From: Pseudorhodoferax soli
Lineage (GTDB): Bacteria; Pseudomonadota; Gammaproteobacteria; Burkholderiales; Burkholderiaceae_C
NCBI RefSeq assembly: GCF_003337555.1
Contig: NZ_QPJK01000009.1
Location: 124,001-188,000 of the forward strand
Direction of reading: 5' to 3'
DNA: 64,000 nucleotides
Numbering within the stretch: the first letter of the stretch is position 1; each line of letters starts with the position of its first letter. The translations under genes and the position numbers were made by a program. The notes beneath the pieces were generated by a model, which saw nothing but the letters and a program-made list of their open reading frames with translations, did no database searches and was not told where the DNA came from. Positions 1-8,415 of the stretch are shown piece after piece.

Positions 1-264
1 GTCGGCATGCTGCATGCCCGTGAGGCCCACGGGCGCGATGGCCACCGGCATCTTCGCGGCCTGGCCCACCATGGTGGTGGCCGTCGTGCGGTTCTCCATG
101 TTCACGGCCACGCGCTGGCGCAGCTTGATCTTGTGGAAATCGGCCTCGTTGGCGCGGTAGGTGCCCTCGGTCCACGAGCCGGAATCGGCGTAGTCGTAGA
201 ACATGCGCGGCACGCGCTTTTCGGCGAGGACGCGCAGGTCCTCGATGGTGGTGATGACGGTCAT
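1..264 (-). CDS. lldD: FMN-dependent L-lactate dehydrogenase, N-terminal part (cut by window edge)
   Basis: The first 88 codons read as the amino end of an FMN-dependent alpha-hydroxy-acid dehydrogenase, which oxidises L-lactate to pyruvate at the inner membrane. The start is the ATG at 264. Family features visible are MFYDYADSGSWTE (around residues 21-33), NMENRTT and the PVAIAPVGLTGMQHAD segment that begins the TIM barrel and FMN site. The catalytic His/Arg region lies outside the window. The gene starts 21 bp after the lactate permease gene ends, so the two form a lactate-use operon. Other hydroxy acids such as glycolate or mandelate remain possible from this fragment alone. Confidence 0.88.
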   Translation of the reverse strand, partial: MTVITTIEDLRVLAEKRVPRMFYDYADSGSWTEGTYRANEADFHKIKLRQRVAVNMENRTTATTMVGQAAKMPVAIAPVGLTGMQHAD

Positions 265-285
265 GGCGGTATTGTCTTTCTCAGC

Positions 286-1947
286 TCACTTCACGACCAT
301 CAGGGTGAACGGCCAGACGTAGGCCTGCATGGTGACGTACAGGCCCACCAGGCAGGCCAGTGCGATCGAGTGGAAGAACACGTAGCGCAGGATCTCACCT
401 TCCTTGTTGAACCAGCGCGTGGCGGTGGAGGCCACCACGATGGACTGCGCGTCGATCATCTTGCCCATCACGCCGCCCGAGCTGTTGGCCGCGCCCATCA
501 GGTTGGGCGACAGGCCCAGTTGCTCGGCCGCCACCTTCTGCATGCCGCCGAACAGCACGTTCGAGGCCGTGTCCGAGCCCGTCAGCGCCACGCCGATCCA
601 GCCCATCAGCGTGCCGAAGAAGGGGTACAGCACGCCGGTGTTGGCGAAGGCCAGGCCCAGCGTGGTGTCGGTGCCCGAGAAGCGCGTCAGCGTGCCCAGG
701 GCCAGCATCAGCACGATGGTCAAGAGCGAGTACTTGACCAGCCACACCGTCTTGAAGAAGGTGCGCACGATGGCGACCGGGTTGTACTTCATGACGATGG
801 CGCTGACGAGCGCCGCCAGCAGGATGCCGGTGCCGGTGGCCGACAGCAGGTTCAGCGTGTAGACGGCGGCCTCGGGGTGCGGCACGGGCACCACGGGCGG
901 CACCTTCATGATCAGGTTGTGCAGGCCGTCGATCGGGAACTTGGGCGAGAAGATGCCGTTGAGCCAGGCCTTCACGGGCGGCAGGCCCCAGACGAAGACG
1001 AACACCGACAGGATGGCCCAGGGCGTCCAGGCGGCGATGAGCGCCTCTTTCGAGTGCTTCACGACGGGTTGTGGCGGCTTGGCTTGGTCGGCGCTGACGT
1101 CCTTGCCGCGCAGCGCGGGCGAGGTCCACACCTTCTTCGGCTGCCAGACGCGCAGGAAGCCGACCAGGCACAGCATGGAAACGATGGCGGCGATGATGTC
1201 GACCAGTTCCGGGCCCATGAAGTTGGACACCAGGTACTGCGGGATCGCGAACGACAGGCCGGTCACCAGGATGGCGGGCCAGATCTCCAGCATGCCCTTG
1301 CGGCCGGCGAAGGCCCAGATCAGCCAGAACGGCACCAGGAGCGAGAAGAACGGCAGCTGGCGGCCGATCATCGCCGTCACCTGCATCAGGTCGTAGCCGT
1401 GCACCTGGGCCAGCGTGATCACCGGCGTGCCCAGCGCTCCGAACGCCACTGGGGCGGTGTTCGCGATCAGCGACAGGCCGGACGCGGCCAGCGGCGAGAA
1501 ACCCAGGCCGATCAGGATCGCGGCCGTCACGGCCACGGGCGTGCCGAAGCCGGCCGCGCCCTCGAAGAACGCGCCGAAGCAGAACGCGATCAGCAGCAGC
1601 TGGATGCGTCGGTCTTCGGTGATGCCCGAGAGCGAGTCCTGCAGCACCTTGAAGCTGCCGTTCTGCTCGGTCAGCTGGTGCAGGAAGATGATGTTCAGCA
1701 CGATCCAGCCGATCGGCAACAGGCCCGTGAAGCCGCCCAGCATGGCGGCGCGGCCCGCCATGTCGATCGGCATGCCGTAGGCGAACACCGCGACGATCAG
1801 CGCGGCCACCAGCCCCATGCCGGCGGCGATGTGGGCCTTGATGTGGAAGAAGCCGAGGGCTCCGAGCATCACGACCACCGGAATCGCCGCCAGCGCGGTC
1901 GAGATGATCATGTTGCCGAACGGGTCGTAAATCTGCTGCCAGGTCAT
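286..1947 (-). CDS. lldP: L-lactate permease (LctP family)
   Basis: This 553-residue, strongly hydrophobic protein matches the usual length of LldP/LctP proton symporters, which import L-lactate (and often D-lactate or glycolate) across the inner membrane. It opens MTWQQIYDPFGN, typical of the family, and carries the conserved segments FFEGAAGFGTPVAV (near 128-141) and a late GSDTASNVLFGG loop. The gene directly precedes lldD with a 21-bp gap, which supports lactate as substrate. The FAH-type route encoded further right could itself produce lactate, so this pair may also serve internal carbon flow; that link is inference. Confidence 0.93.
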   Translation of the reverse strand: MTWQQIYDPFGNMIISTALAAIPVVVMLGALGFFHIKAHIAAGMGLVAALIVAVFAYGMPIDMAGRAAMLGGFTGLLPIGWIVLNIIFLHQLTEQNGSFKVLQDSLSGITEDRRIQLLLIAFCFGAFFEGAAGFGTPVAVTAAILIGLGFSPLAASGLSLIANTAPVAFGALGTPVITLAQVHGYDLMQVTAMIGRQLPFFSLLVPFWLIWAFAGRKGMLEIWPAILVTGLSFAIPQYLVSNFMGPELVDIIAAIVSMLCLVGFLRVWQPKKVWTSPALRGKDVSADQAKPPQPVVKHSKEALIAAWTPWAILSVFVFVWGLPPVKAWLNGIFSPKFPIDGLHNLIMKVPPVVPVPHPEAAVYTLNLLSATGTGILLAALVSAIVMKYNPVAIVRTFFKTVWLVKYSLLTIVLMLALGTLTRFSGTDTTLGLAFANTGVLYPFFGTLMGWIGVALTGSDTASNVLFGGMQKVAAEQLGLSPNLMGAANSSGGVMGKMIDAQSIVVASTATRWFNKEGEILRYVFFHSIALACLVGLYVTMQAYVWPFTLMVVK

Positions 1948-2263
1948 GGCGGGTCTCCTGTCGGTATTGAAAAACTGGTGGTGCAGCGGGCACGGGGCGG
2001 CGAACGCCGGGGTGCGCGGTGCACGGCGCGTCGGACTGTAGGGGGCGCGCTCGTGGCGGGGTGTGAAATGCCCGCGACGGGCTCGTGAAGGTTTTTCACG
2101 CGGACAGATGCCATGGTTGTCAGCGCCGTGTCAGTCGGCTGGTGCCGTCGCGCTGCGCGATGCGTGGCCGAAAAAAATGCACGCGGCCACCTGCGCAGGC
2201 CGGGATCATGGACCCGCGCGGGGGCGGGAGCAAGCCCCCGGCCACCACACAGAAGGAGACGAC
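1948..2263. other. Intergenic region between lldP and a divergent Bug receptor gene
   Basis: 316 bp without a convincing gene. It must hold the divergent promoters for the lactate operon (minus) and the Bug receptor gene (plus). A perfect dyad, CGTGAA-N5-TTCACG, lies at 2084-2100 and is the only clear structured site seen. A good Shine-Dalgarno (AAGGAGA, about 2253-2259) serves the plus-strand gene. Confidence 0.5.
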
Positions 2264-3226
2264 ATGGACCGCAGACAACTGCTGGCCAGCGCCCTCGCGC
2301 TGGCCGCCGCCGCGCCAGCGCGCGCACAGGCCTTTCCCGGCAAGCCGATCCGCATGATCGTGCCGTTCCCGCCCGGCGGCGGCACCGATTTCATTGCGCG
2401 CACCGTGTCGATGCGGCTGGCGGAGTCCACGGGCTGGACCGTGGTGCCCGACAACAAGGCCGGAGCCGGCGGCACCATCGGCGTGGGCGAGGCGGCCAAG
2501 GCCGAGGCCAGCGGCCACACGCTGGTGCTGGGCCAGCTCGACAACCTGGGCGTGGCGCCGCTGCTCTACAAGGGCCTGCCGTACCAGCCGCAGCGCGACC
2601 TGCAGCCGGTCATCAACGTGGCCGATTTCCCGATCATCCTGCTGACTTCTTCGGCCTCGCCGTACAAGACATTGGCCGACGTGGTGGCCGCCGCGCGCGA
2701 GCCAGGCCGCATCACCTTCGCCTCGGCCGGCAACGGGACCGTGTCTCATTTGGTCGGCGAGCTGTTCCAGCTGCGCGCGGGCGCAAAGATGCAGCACATC
2801 CCGTACAAGGGCTCGGCGCCGGCACTGGTCGACGTGGTCAGCGGCCAGGTGACGCTGCTGTCGTCGTCGATCCCGTCGGCGCTGGCGCAGGTGCAGGCCG
2901 GCAAGCTGCGCCCGTTGGCGGTCAGTTCGGCGCGGCGCAGTCCCATCCTGCCCGAGGTGCCGACGATCGCCGAGAGCGGGGTGAAGGACTTCGACGTGAA
3001 CGTCTGGTACGCCGTGTTCGCGCCGGCCGGCGTGCCCGCGCCCGTGGTGGCCCAGCTCAACGCCGCGCTGCACAAAATGCTGCAGATGGCCGAGGTGCAG
3101 GCCGCCATCCAGGCCCAGGGCGGCGAGGTGCGGCCCGGCACGCCGCAGGCACTCGGGGAGCGCCTGGCCGCCGACATCGCGCAGTGGCGCGAGGTGATCG
3201 CGGCGGCGAAGATCCAGCTGGAATGA
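2264..3226 (+). CDS. Bug-family tripartite tricarboxylate transporter receptor
   Basis: A 320-residue periplasmic solute-binding protein of the Bug/TctC family. The start ATG at 2264 follows AAGGAGA at good spacing. The N-terminus (MDRRQLLASALALAAAAPARAQA) is a signal peptide, possibly Tat-like. The mature part has the family hallmarks FPGKPIRMIVPFPPGGGTD (about 23-41), YKGSAPALVDVVSGQV and late PEVPTIAESG. No TctA/TctB membrane subunits are present, which is common because Bug genes are greatly amplified in Burkholderiales. It faces a CoA-transferase and an HMG-CoA-lyase-like gene, so a dicarboxylate ligand such as a hydroxymethylglutarate-like compound is a reasonable guess. Confidence 0.9.
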   Translation: MDRRQLLASALALAAAAPARAQAFPGKPIRMIVPFPPGGGTDFIARTVSMRLAESTGWTVVPDNKAGAGGTIGVGEAAKAEASGHTLVLGQLDNLGVAPLLYKGLPYQPQRDLQPVINVADFPIILLTSSASPYKTLADVVAAAREPGRITFASAGNGTVSHLVGELFQLRAGAKMQHIPYKGSAPALVDVVSGQVTLLSSSIPSALAQVQAGKLRPLAVSSARRSPILPEVPTIAESGVKDFDVNVWYAVFAPAGVPAPVVAQLNAALHKMLQMAEVQAAIQAQGGEVRPGTPQALGERLAADIAQWREVIAAAKIQLE

Positions 3227-3230
3227 GGCG

Positions 3231-4190
3231 TCAGCCGACCGCGGCCGCCTGCGCCTCGGCCGCGTAGCGCCGCAGCCGCGGGCCGGCGCGCATGACCTGG
3301 CCCGGCAGGGTGCGGCCGAGCACGCGCTCGAGTTCGCGCCCGGCTTCGCACAGCGCATCCAGATCGATGCCGGTTTGTACGCCCAACTGCTCCATCAGGT
3401 GCACCGTGTCTTCGGTGCAGACGTTGCCCGTGGCACCAGGCGCGAACGGGCAGCCCCCTGTGCCGGCCAGCGCAGACTCGTAGCGCGTGACACCCAGCGC
3501 GAGGCCTTCCATGACATTGGCCAGCCCGAGGCCGCGCGTGTTGTGGAAGTGCAGCGCCACGGGCAGCTGCGGCACCCGCGCGGCCAGGCGCTGGACGGTG
3601 GCGCGCACCAGTGGCGGCGTGGCCATGCCCGTCGTGTCGCCCAGCGTGAGGCCGGAGAAGCCGAGCTCGGCGAACTGCCGCGCAATCGCCTCGACCTGGT
3701 CCAGCGCCACATCGCCCTCGAACGGACAGCCGAACGCGCAGGCGATGGCGCCGTGCAGCCGCATGGGCGCGCCGCGCGCGATCTCGGCGATCTCGCGCAT
3801 GTCCTGCAGCGAGTCGGCGATGCTGCGGTTCAGGTTCTTGCGGTTGTGCGTCTCCGAGGCCGAGAGGAAGACCACGGCCTCGTCGGCGTCGGCCGCCAGC
3901 GCGCGCTCCACGCCCTTGCGGTTGGGCGCCAGCACCGACAACTGCACGCCCGGGCGGCGGCGTACCGTGGCCAGCAATTCGGCCGCGTCGCGCAGTTGCG
4001 GCACGGCGCGCGGCGAGACGAAGGAGGTGGCCTCGAAATGGCGCACGCCGGCGTCCATGAGCCGCTCCAGCAGCGCGACCTTGGTGGCGGTGGGCACGAA
4101 CGCGGCCTCGGATTGCAGGCCGTCGCGCAGGCCGACCTCGGTGATGCGGACCTGGGCCGGGTAAGTGGGCTGGTGGGATGAGGTGGGCAT
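3231..4190 (-). CDS. Hydroxymethylglutaryl-CoA lyase-like (HMGL/DRE-TIM family)
   Basis: A 319-residue protein of the DRE-TIM metallolyase family. It has the signature EVGLRDGLQSE near residues 18-28, the metal-binding HFHN near the middle, and the loop GGCPFAPGATGNVCTED whose cysteine matches the catalytic Cys of HMG-CoA lyase. Length and motifs suit cleavage of HMG-CoA to acetyl-CoA and acetoacetate, or cleavage of a related branched hydroxyacyl-CoA such as citramalyl-CoA. It ends 4 bp from the convergent Bug gene and is divergent from a CaiB-type CoA-transferase that could activate the substrate. The assignment to leucine breakdown is not supported, since no isovaleryl-CoA genes are nearby. 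Confidence 0.85.
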   Translation of the reverse strand: MPTSSHQPTYPAQVRITEVGLRDGLQSEAAFVPTATKVALLERLMDAGVRHFEATSFVSPRAVPQLRDAAELLATVRRRPGVQLSVLAPNRKGVERALAADADEAVVFLSASETHNRKNLNRSIADSLQDMREIAEIARGAPMRLHGAIACAFGCPFEGDVALDQVEAIARQFAELGFSGLTLGDTTGMATPPLVRATVQRLAARVPQLPVALHFHNTRGLGLANVMEGLALGVTRYESALAGTGGCPFAPGATGNVCTEDTVHLMEQLGVQTGIDLDALCEAGRELERVLGRTLPGQVMRAGPRLRRYAAEAQAAAVG

Positions 4191-4329
4191 GCGGGTCTCC
4201 TGCGGCCAGCATAGCGGCGCGCACCCGCGCAGGCTTGGCCGATGGGCAGGGCGGCATCGCCAAATGCGATGCGTGGGCGCCGCCCATGCCGCAAGATCGC
4301 GCCTGCTTCAGACCCCAGGAGATTTCCAC

Positions 4330-5493
4330 ATGCAGTTGAGCGGCATCCGCGTCATCGACCTGACGCGCATCCTCTCCGGCCCGTTCTGCACCATGCTGCT
4401 GGCCGACATGGGCGCCGACGTCGTCAAGATCGAGACGCCCGAGGGCGACCCGGTGCGCGCGCAGGGCGAGATCGTCGACGGCCTGAGCTGGTACTTCGCC
4501 TCGTTCAACCGCAACAAGCGCTCGGTGCAGCTGGACCTCAAGTCCGCGGCGGGCATGGCGGCGTTGCGCCGGCTCATCGCCGGGGCCGACGTGGTGGTCG
4601 ACAACTTCCGGCCCGGCGTGATGGAACGCATGGGCCTGGGCTGGGAGCAGTTGCGCGCGCTGGCCCCAGGCATCGTGCACACCAGCGTGAGCGGCTTTGG
4701 CCAGTCCGGCCCCTATGTGGACCGGCCGGCCTTCGACTTCATCGCCCAGGCCATGAGCGGCTTCATGAGCATGAACGGCACGCCCGAGACCGGGCCCATG
4801 CGCAGCACGCTGCCCATCAGCGACCTGATCGCCGGCTGCTATGCCGCGCTCGGCACGGCCGCCGCACTGGTGCGGCGCTTGCGCACGGGCCAGGGCGAGC
4901 GCGTGGGCGCCTCGCTGGTGGACGGGCTGATCAGCTTCGGCGCTTTCGCGAGCGCGGACTTCCTGGCCAGCGGCAAGCTGCCCGTGCCCACCGGCAACGA
5001 CCACCTGCTGGTCGCGCCCTACGGCCTCTTCACGGCCAGCGACGGCGAGATCGCGGTGGCGCCGTCCAACGACGCCGTCTACCAGAAGCTGTTGCACGTG
5101 CTGGAACTGACCCACCTGCGCGAGGACCCGCGCTTTGCGACCAACGCGCTGCGCGTGAAGCACCGCGCCGCGATCAATGCGCATGTGAACATGGCCGTCT
5201 CGCGCCACGACAAGGCGCACTGGATCGCCACGCTCAACACGGCCGGCGTGCCCTGCGGCACCGTCATGAACCTGGCCGAGGTCTACAGCGACCCGCAGGT
5301 GCTGTCGCAGCAGATGCTGCTGGAGGTGGAGCACCCGGGCCATGGCGCGGTGCGCATGAACGGCTTTCCGGTGAAGTTCTCCGAGGCGCCCTGCGCCGTG
5401 CGGCTGCCGGCGCCAGACCCGGGCGCGCACACGGCCGAGGTGCTGCGCGAGGCCGGGCTCAGCGAGGCCGAGATCGCGGCGGTGTCAATGTGA
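4330..5493 (+). CDS. CaiB/BaiF family III CoA-transferase
   Basis: A 387-residue type III CoA-transferase, about the usual family size. The start is the ATG at 4330 ([20 protein letters not shown]). Visible family traits are the opening VIDLTRILSGPF, the ADMGADVVKIETPEGDPVR stretch and NFRPGVMERMGL, which precedes the CoA-binding region. It would move CoA onto a carboxylic acid, making the thioester that the divergent HMGL-like enzyme can cleave. The 3' end overlaps the convergent LysR gene by 9 bp. The exact acid substrate cannot be read from the sequence. Confidence 0.9.
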   Translation: MQLSGIRVIDLTRILSGPFCTMLLADMGADVVKIETPEGDPVRAQGEIVDGLSWYFASFNRNKRSVQLDLKSAAGMAALRRLIAGADVVVDNFRPGVMERMGLGWEQLRALAPGIVHTSVSGFGQSGPYVDRPAFDFIAQAMSGFMSMNGTPETGPMRSTLPISDLIAGCYAALGTAAALVRRLRTGQGERVGASLVDGLISFGAFASADFLASGKLPVPTGNDHLLVAPYGLFTASDGEIAVAPSNDAVYQKLLHVLELTHLREDPRFATNALRVKHRAAINAHVNMAVSRHDKAHWIATLNTAGVPCGTVMNLAEVYSDPQVLSQQMLLEVEHPGHGAVRMNGFPVKFSEAPCAVRLPAPDPGAHTAEVLREAGLSEAEIAAVSM

Positions 5494-6375
5494 GGCCGCT
5501 GCCTGCAGGTGGGCCAGCAGCAGCCGGCCCGCGCTGGGCAGGCCGTCGCCTGCGCGCACGCAGATCTTGAGCTCGCGGCTGGCCCAGCCGTCGGTCAGCG
5601 CGATGGTGGCCAGGCCGTCGCCCGCGTACAGCGCCAGCGCATCGCCGGGCATCACGCCCACGCCGAAGCCGGCCTTCACCATGGCGACCATCGCGTCGTA
5701 CGAGGTCACCTGGAAGCGCATGCGCAGCGGCAGGTTCGCGGCCGTGGCCGCGCGCATCAGCATCTCGTTGCCGGCGCTGCCGCGGTGCATGCCGACCTGG
5801 TCGTACGCCAGCGTTTCGGCATAGGCCAGCGCGCGGTGGCCGGCCAGCGGATGCGCGGCCGGCACCACCAGCACCATGCGGTCGCGCCGGTACGGGAACA
5901 CCGTGAGGCCCTGCAGGTCCAGCGCGCTCGTGAAGATGCCGATGTCGGCCGCGTTGTCCAGCACCAGCCGCGTGACGACCGAGCTCACGCGCTCCTCCAG
6001 GTCGATCTGCACGCGCGGGTGCTGGCGCGCGAAGCGGGCCAGGTCGCCCGGCAGGAACTGCGTGATCGAGGACAGGTTGGCCGCCAGCCGCACATGGCCG
6101 GCCGCGCCGCTGGCGTGGTCGACGAGGGTGTCGGCCAGGGCCTCGGCGTTGTGCAGCAGCTGGCGCGCGCCGCGCGCCAGGTTGCGGCCGGCCTCGGTCG
6201 GCTCGACCCCGCGTGCGCGGCGGATCAACAGCGGCGTGCCGACCTGGCGCTCGAGCTCGGAGATGCGCTTGCTGAGCGCCGAGGTGGCGATGTGCTCGCG
6301 CTCGGCGGCCGCGGCGATGGTGCCTTCCTCGACCACGGCGACGAAGAGTTGCAGCGAATAGAGGTTCAGGCGCAC
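5485..6375 (-). CDS. LysR-family transcriptional regulator
   Basis: An approximately 296-residue LTTR. The N-terminal winged helix-turn-helix is clear (LNLYSLQLFVAVVEEGTIAAAAEREHIATSALSKRISELE), followed by the linker helix and a periplasmic-binding-protein-like effector domain. No ATG lies at a suitable place; GTG at 6375 is preferred, and TTG at 6381 is the alternative two codons upstream. It is convergent with the CoA-transferase gene (9-bp overlap) and is the probable regulator of the CaiB/HMGL/Bug group, although it also lies next to the divergent NAD regulator gene. Confidence 0.85.
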   Translation of the reverse strand: MRLNLYSLQLFVAVVEEGTIAAAAEREHIATSALSKRISELERQVGTPLLIRRARGVEPTEAGRNLARGARQLLHNAEALADTLVDHASGAAGHVRLAANLSSITQFLPGDLARFARQHPRVQIDLEERVSSVVTRLVLDNAADIGIFTSALDLQGLTVFPYRRDRMVLVVPAAHPLAGHRALAYAETLAYDQVGMHRGSAGNEMLMRAATAANLPLRMRFQVTSYDAMVAMVKAGFGVGVMPGDALALYAGDGLATIALTDGWASRELKICVRAGDGLPSAGRLLLAHLQAAASH

Positions 6376-6432
6376 CGGCAAGGTCTGCAGGGAGTGGGGG
6401 AGGGCGAATGATAGGAGCGTGGCGACGGCACA

Positions 6433-7407
6433 ATGCGGGCCTTTCCCGCCCGCCCCACGCCCTTGCCGCAAGCTTCCCAGCCGTCCCAGCCATCCCAGGC
6501 GGTCGCCGCCGAACTGGTGGCCGTGCTCGTTGCCGTGACGGCCGGGCAGGCGCGCATCCTGACCACGCACAAGGGGCTGGCGCTGCCGAGCGGACCCTTC
6601 GAGCAGACCCACCGCTCGCTGCAGGCTGGCATGCGCGCCTGGATCGAACGCCAGACGCACCACCCGATCGGCTACATCGAGCAGCTCTACACCTTCGCCG
6701 ACCGTGACCGCGCGCGCGACCAGGGCCGCCGCGTGATCTCGGTCAGCTACCTGGGCCTCACGCGCGAGGCCGGGGCCACGGACGAAGCCAGCGGCTGGCG
6801 CGACTGGTACCGCTACTTCCCCTGGGAAGACCGCCGCTCGGACGCGGCCGAGGCGCTGCTGGCAGACAGCATCCTGCCGGCCCTGGCGGCCTGGCGCGAT
6901 GCCGCGCCCGACGCCGCCAGCGCGCAGCAGCGCCGCCTGCGCGTGGACACGGCCTTCGGCCTGGGGGCTTCGGCCTGGAACGAGGACTTCGTGCTGCAAC
7001 GCTACGAGCTGCTGTTCGAGGCCAGGCTGGTGCCCGAGGCCCTGGGCCGCAACCGCGCTGGCGCCCCCGCGTTGGCGACGGGCCAGCCCATGCGCGAGGA
7101 CTTCCGCCGCATCCTGGCCACCGGCATCGCGCGGCTGCGCGCCAAGATCAAGTACCGGCCCGTGGTGTTCGAACTCATGCCCGATGCCTTCACGCTGCTG
7201 CAGCTGCAGCAGACGGTGGAGGCGCTGGCCGGCCACGCGCTGCACAAGCAGAACTTTCGCCGCCAGGTCGAGCAGCAGGCGCTGGTCGAGGAGACCGGCG
7301 AACTCGCCCAGGGCGGCTCGGGCCGGCCGGCCATGCTGTTCCGCTTCCGCGACGACGTGCTGCTCGAGCGCGCGATCTCGGGCAGCAAGCTCCCGCTCTC
7401 GCGTTGA
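6433..7407 (+). CDS. Nudix-related transcriptional regulator of NAD synthesis (NadQ/NrtR type)
   Basis: A 324-residue protein with an N-terminal Nudix-like fold and a C-terminal winged helix. The segment that should be the Nudix box (about 50-75, from [10 protein letters not shown]) lacks the REXXEE catalytic core, as expected for a ligand sensor rather than a hydrolase. The C-terminal part ([17 protein letters not shown], then [17 protein letters not shown]) matches the DNA-binding domain of NrtR-like regulators. It stands directly before nadC with a large inverted repeat between them, so a role as regulator of NAD synthesis is likely. The COG4111/NadQ branch is the best fit. The start is ATG at 6433; no strong ribosome site is seen. 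Confidence 0.75.
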   Translation: MRAFPARPTPLPQASQPSQPSQAVAAELVAVLVAVTAGQARILTTHKGLALPSGPFEQTHRSLQAGMRAWIERQTHHPIGYIEQLYTFADRDRARDQGRRVISVSYLGLTREAGATDEASGWRDWYRYFPWEDRRSDAAEALLADSILPALAAWRDAAPDAASAQQRRLRVDTAFGLGASAWNEDFVLQRYELLFEARLVPEALGRNRAGAPALATGQPMREDFRRILATGIARLRAKIKYRPVVFELMPDAFTLLQLQQTVEALAGHALHKQNFRRQVEQQALVEETGELAQGGSGRPAMLFRFRDDVLLERAISGSKLPLSR

Positions 7408-7451
7408 GTTGCGCGGTGTGACGCCTGGGTTACACATTGGCCCTGGACTTA

Positions 7452-7517
7452 TGCTCAACTCAAGTATAAAAATGGCGCTCCCGCATTTTTTTGCGCCATT
7501 AATACTCAGGTTGAGCA
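7452..7517. promoter_or_regulatory. Long inverted repeat upstream of nadC, probable NAD-regulator operator/hairpin
   Basis: Arms at 7452-7478 and 7493-7517 are near-perfect inverted copies around a 14-base T-rich loop. The outer parts read TGCTCAAC ... GTTGAGCA and the inner parts AATGGCGC ... GCGCCATT; the middle ATACTCA/TGAGTAT-like elements are conserved in both. It ends 5 bp before the nadC start. It could be two half-sites for the adjacent Nudix-type regulator, an mRNA hairpin, or both. An alternative AAAAATG/CATTTTT hairpin overlaps the inner stem. Confidence 0.6.
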
Positions 7518-7522
7518 ATACC

Positions 7523-8407
7523 ATGGACACCTCTTCCACCGCCCGCCAGGCCGCGCCGGCGCTGCCGCTGTCCCCGCTGCCCCAGGTGATGCTGGAGCCG
7601 CTGGTGCGTGCCGCGCTGCTGGAGGACCTCGGCCGTGCGGGCGACATCACCAGCAACGCCGTGGTGCCGCAAGAGGCGCGCAGCCGGCTGACGCTGGTGG
7701 CGCGCCAGGCAGGTGTGCTGGCCGGGCTGGACCTCGCACGGCTGGCCTTCTCGCTCTGCGACCCGGCCATCGCCTGGCAGCCGCTGCTGGCCGACGGCGC
7801 GCGGCTGGTGCCGGGCAGCGCGATCGCGCAGATCGAAGGCCCGGCGCGCGCCATCCTGACGGCCGAGCGCACGGCGCTCAACTTCCTGGGCCATCTGTCG
7901 GGCGTGGCCAGCGCCACGGCGCGCATCGCCGACGCCATCGCCCACACCCGCGCGCGCGTGACCTGCACGCGCAAGACGCTGCCCGGCCTGCGCGCGCTGC
8001 AGAAGTACGCGGTGCGCGTGGGCGGCGGCAGCAACCACCGCTTCGGCCTGGACGACGCGGTGCTGATCAAGGACAACCACATCGCCATCGCCGGCAGCCT
8101 GCGCACGGCCGTGGAGCGCGCGCGCGCCGCCATCGGCCACATGGTGCAGATCGAGCTGGAGGTCGACACGCTGGGGCAGCTGCGCGAGGCGCTGGACTTG
8201 CAGGTGCCGATCGTGCTGCTCGACAACATGGACCTGCCCACGCTGCGCGAGGCGGTGCGCCTGACGGCCGGCCGGGCCGTGCTCGAAGCCTCCGGCCGCG
8301 TGACCGTGGAGACGGCGCCCGGCATCGCCGAGACCGGCGTGGACCAGATCGCCGTGGGCTGGATCACGCACAGCGCGGCCGTGCTCGACATCGGCCTGGA
8401 CGCGTGA
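7523..8407 (+). CDS. nadC: Nicotinate-nucleotide pyrophosphorylase (carboxylating)
   Basis: A 294-residue quinolinate phosphoribosyltransferase that converts quinolinate and PRPP to nicotinate mononucleotide, CO2 and pyrophosphate in de novo NAD synthesis. Family motifs are [14 protein letters not shown] (about 32-45), [50 protein letters not shown] and LEVDTLGQL, with the C-terminal EASGRVT and VGWITHSA. The start at 7523 is just after the inverted repeat. The stop overlaps a possible GTG start of the next gene, indicating tight coupling with a Bug receptor. Confidence 0.97.
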   Translation: MDTSSTARQAAPALPLSPLPQVMLEPLVRAALLEDLGRAGDITSNAVVPQEARSRLTLVARQAGVLAGLDLARLAFSLCDPAIAWQPLLADGARLVPGSAIAQIEGPARAILTAERTALNFLGHLSGVASATARIADAIAHTRARVTCTRKTLPGLRALQKYAVRVGGGSNHRFGLDDAVLIKDNHIAIAGSLRTAVERARAAIGHMVQIELEVDTLGQLREALDLQVPIVLLDNMDLPTLREAVRLTAGRAVLEASGRVTVETAPGIAETGVDQIAVGWITHSAAVLDIGLDA

Positions 8408-8415
8408 GGCCGGCG

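Noticed and set aside
7-2088. Long open frame on the plus strand opposite lldP (693 codons)
   Set aside because: It is an antisense shadow of lldP: rich in His/Arg/Gly with no domain, a common product of high-GC codon bias.
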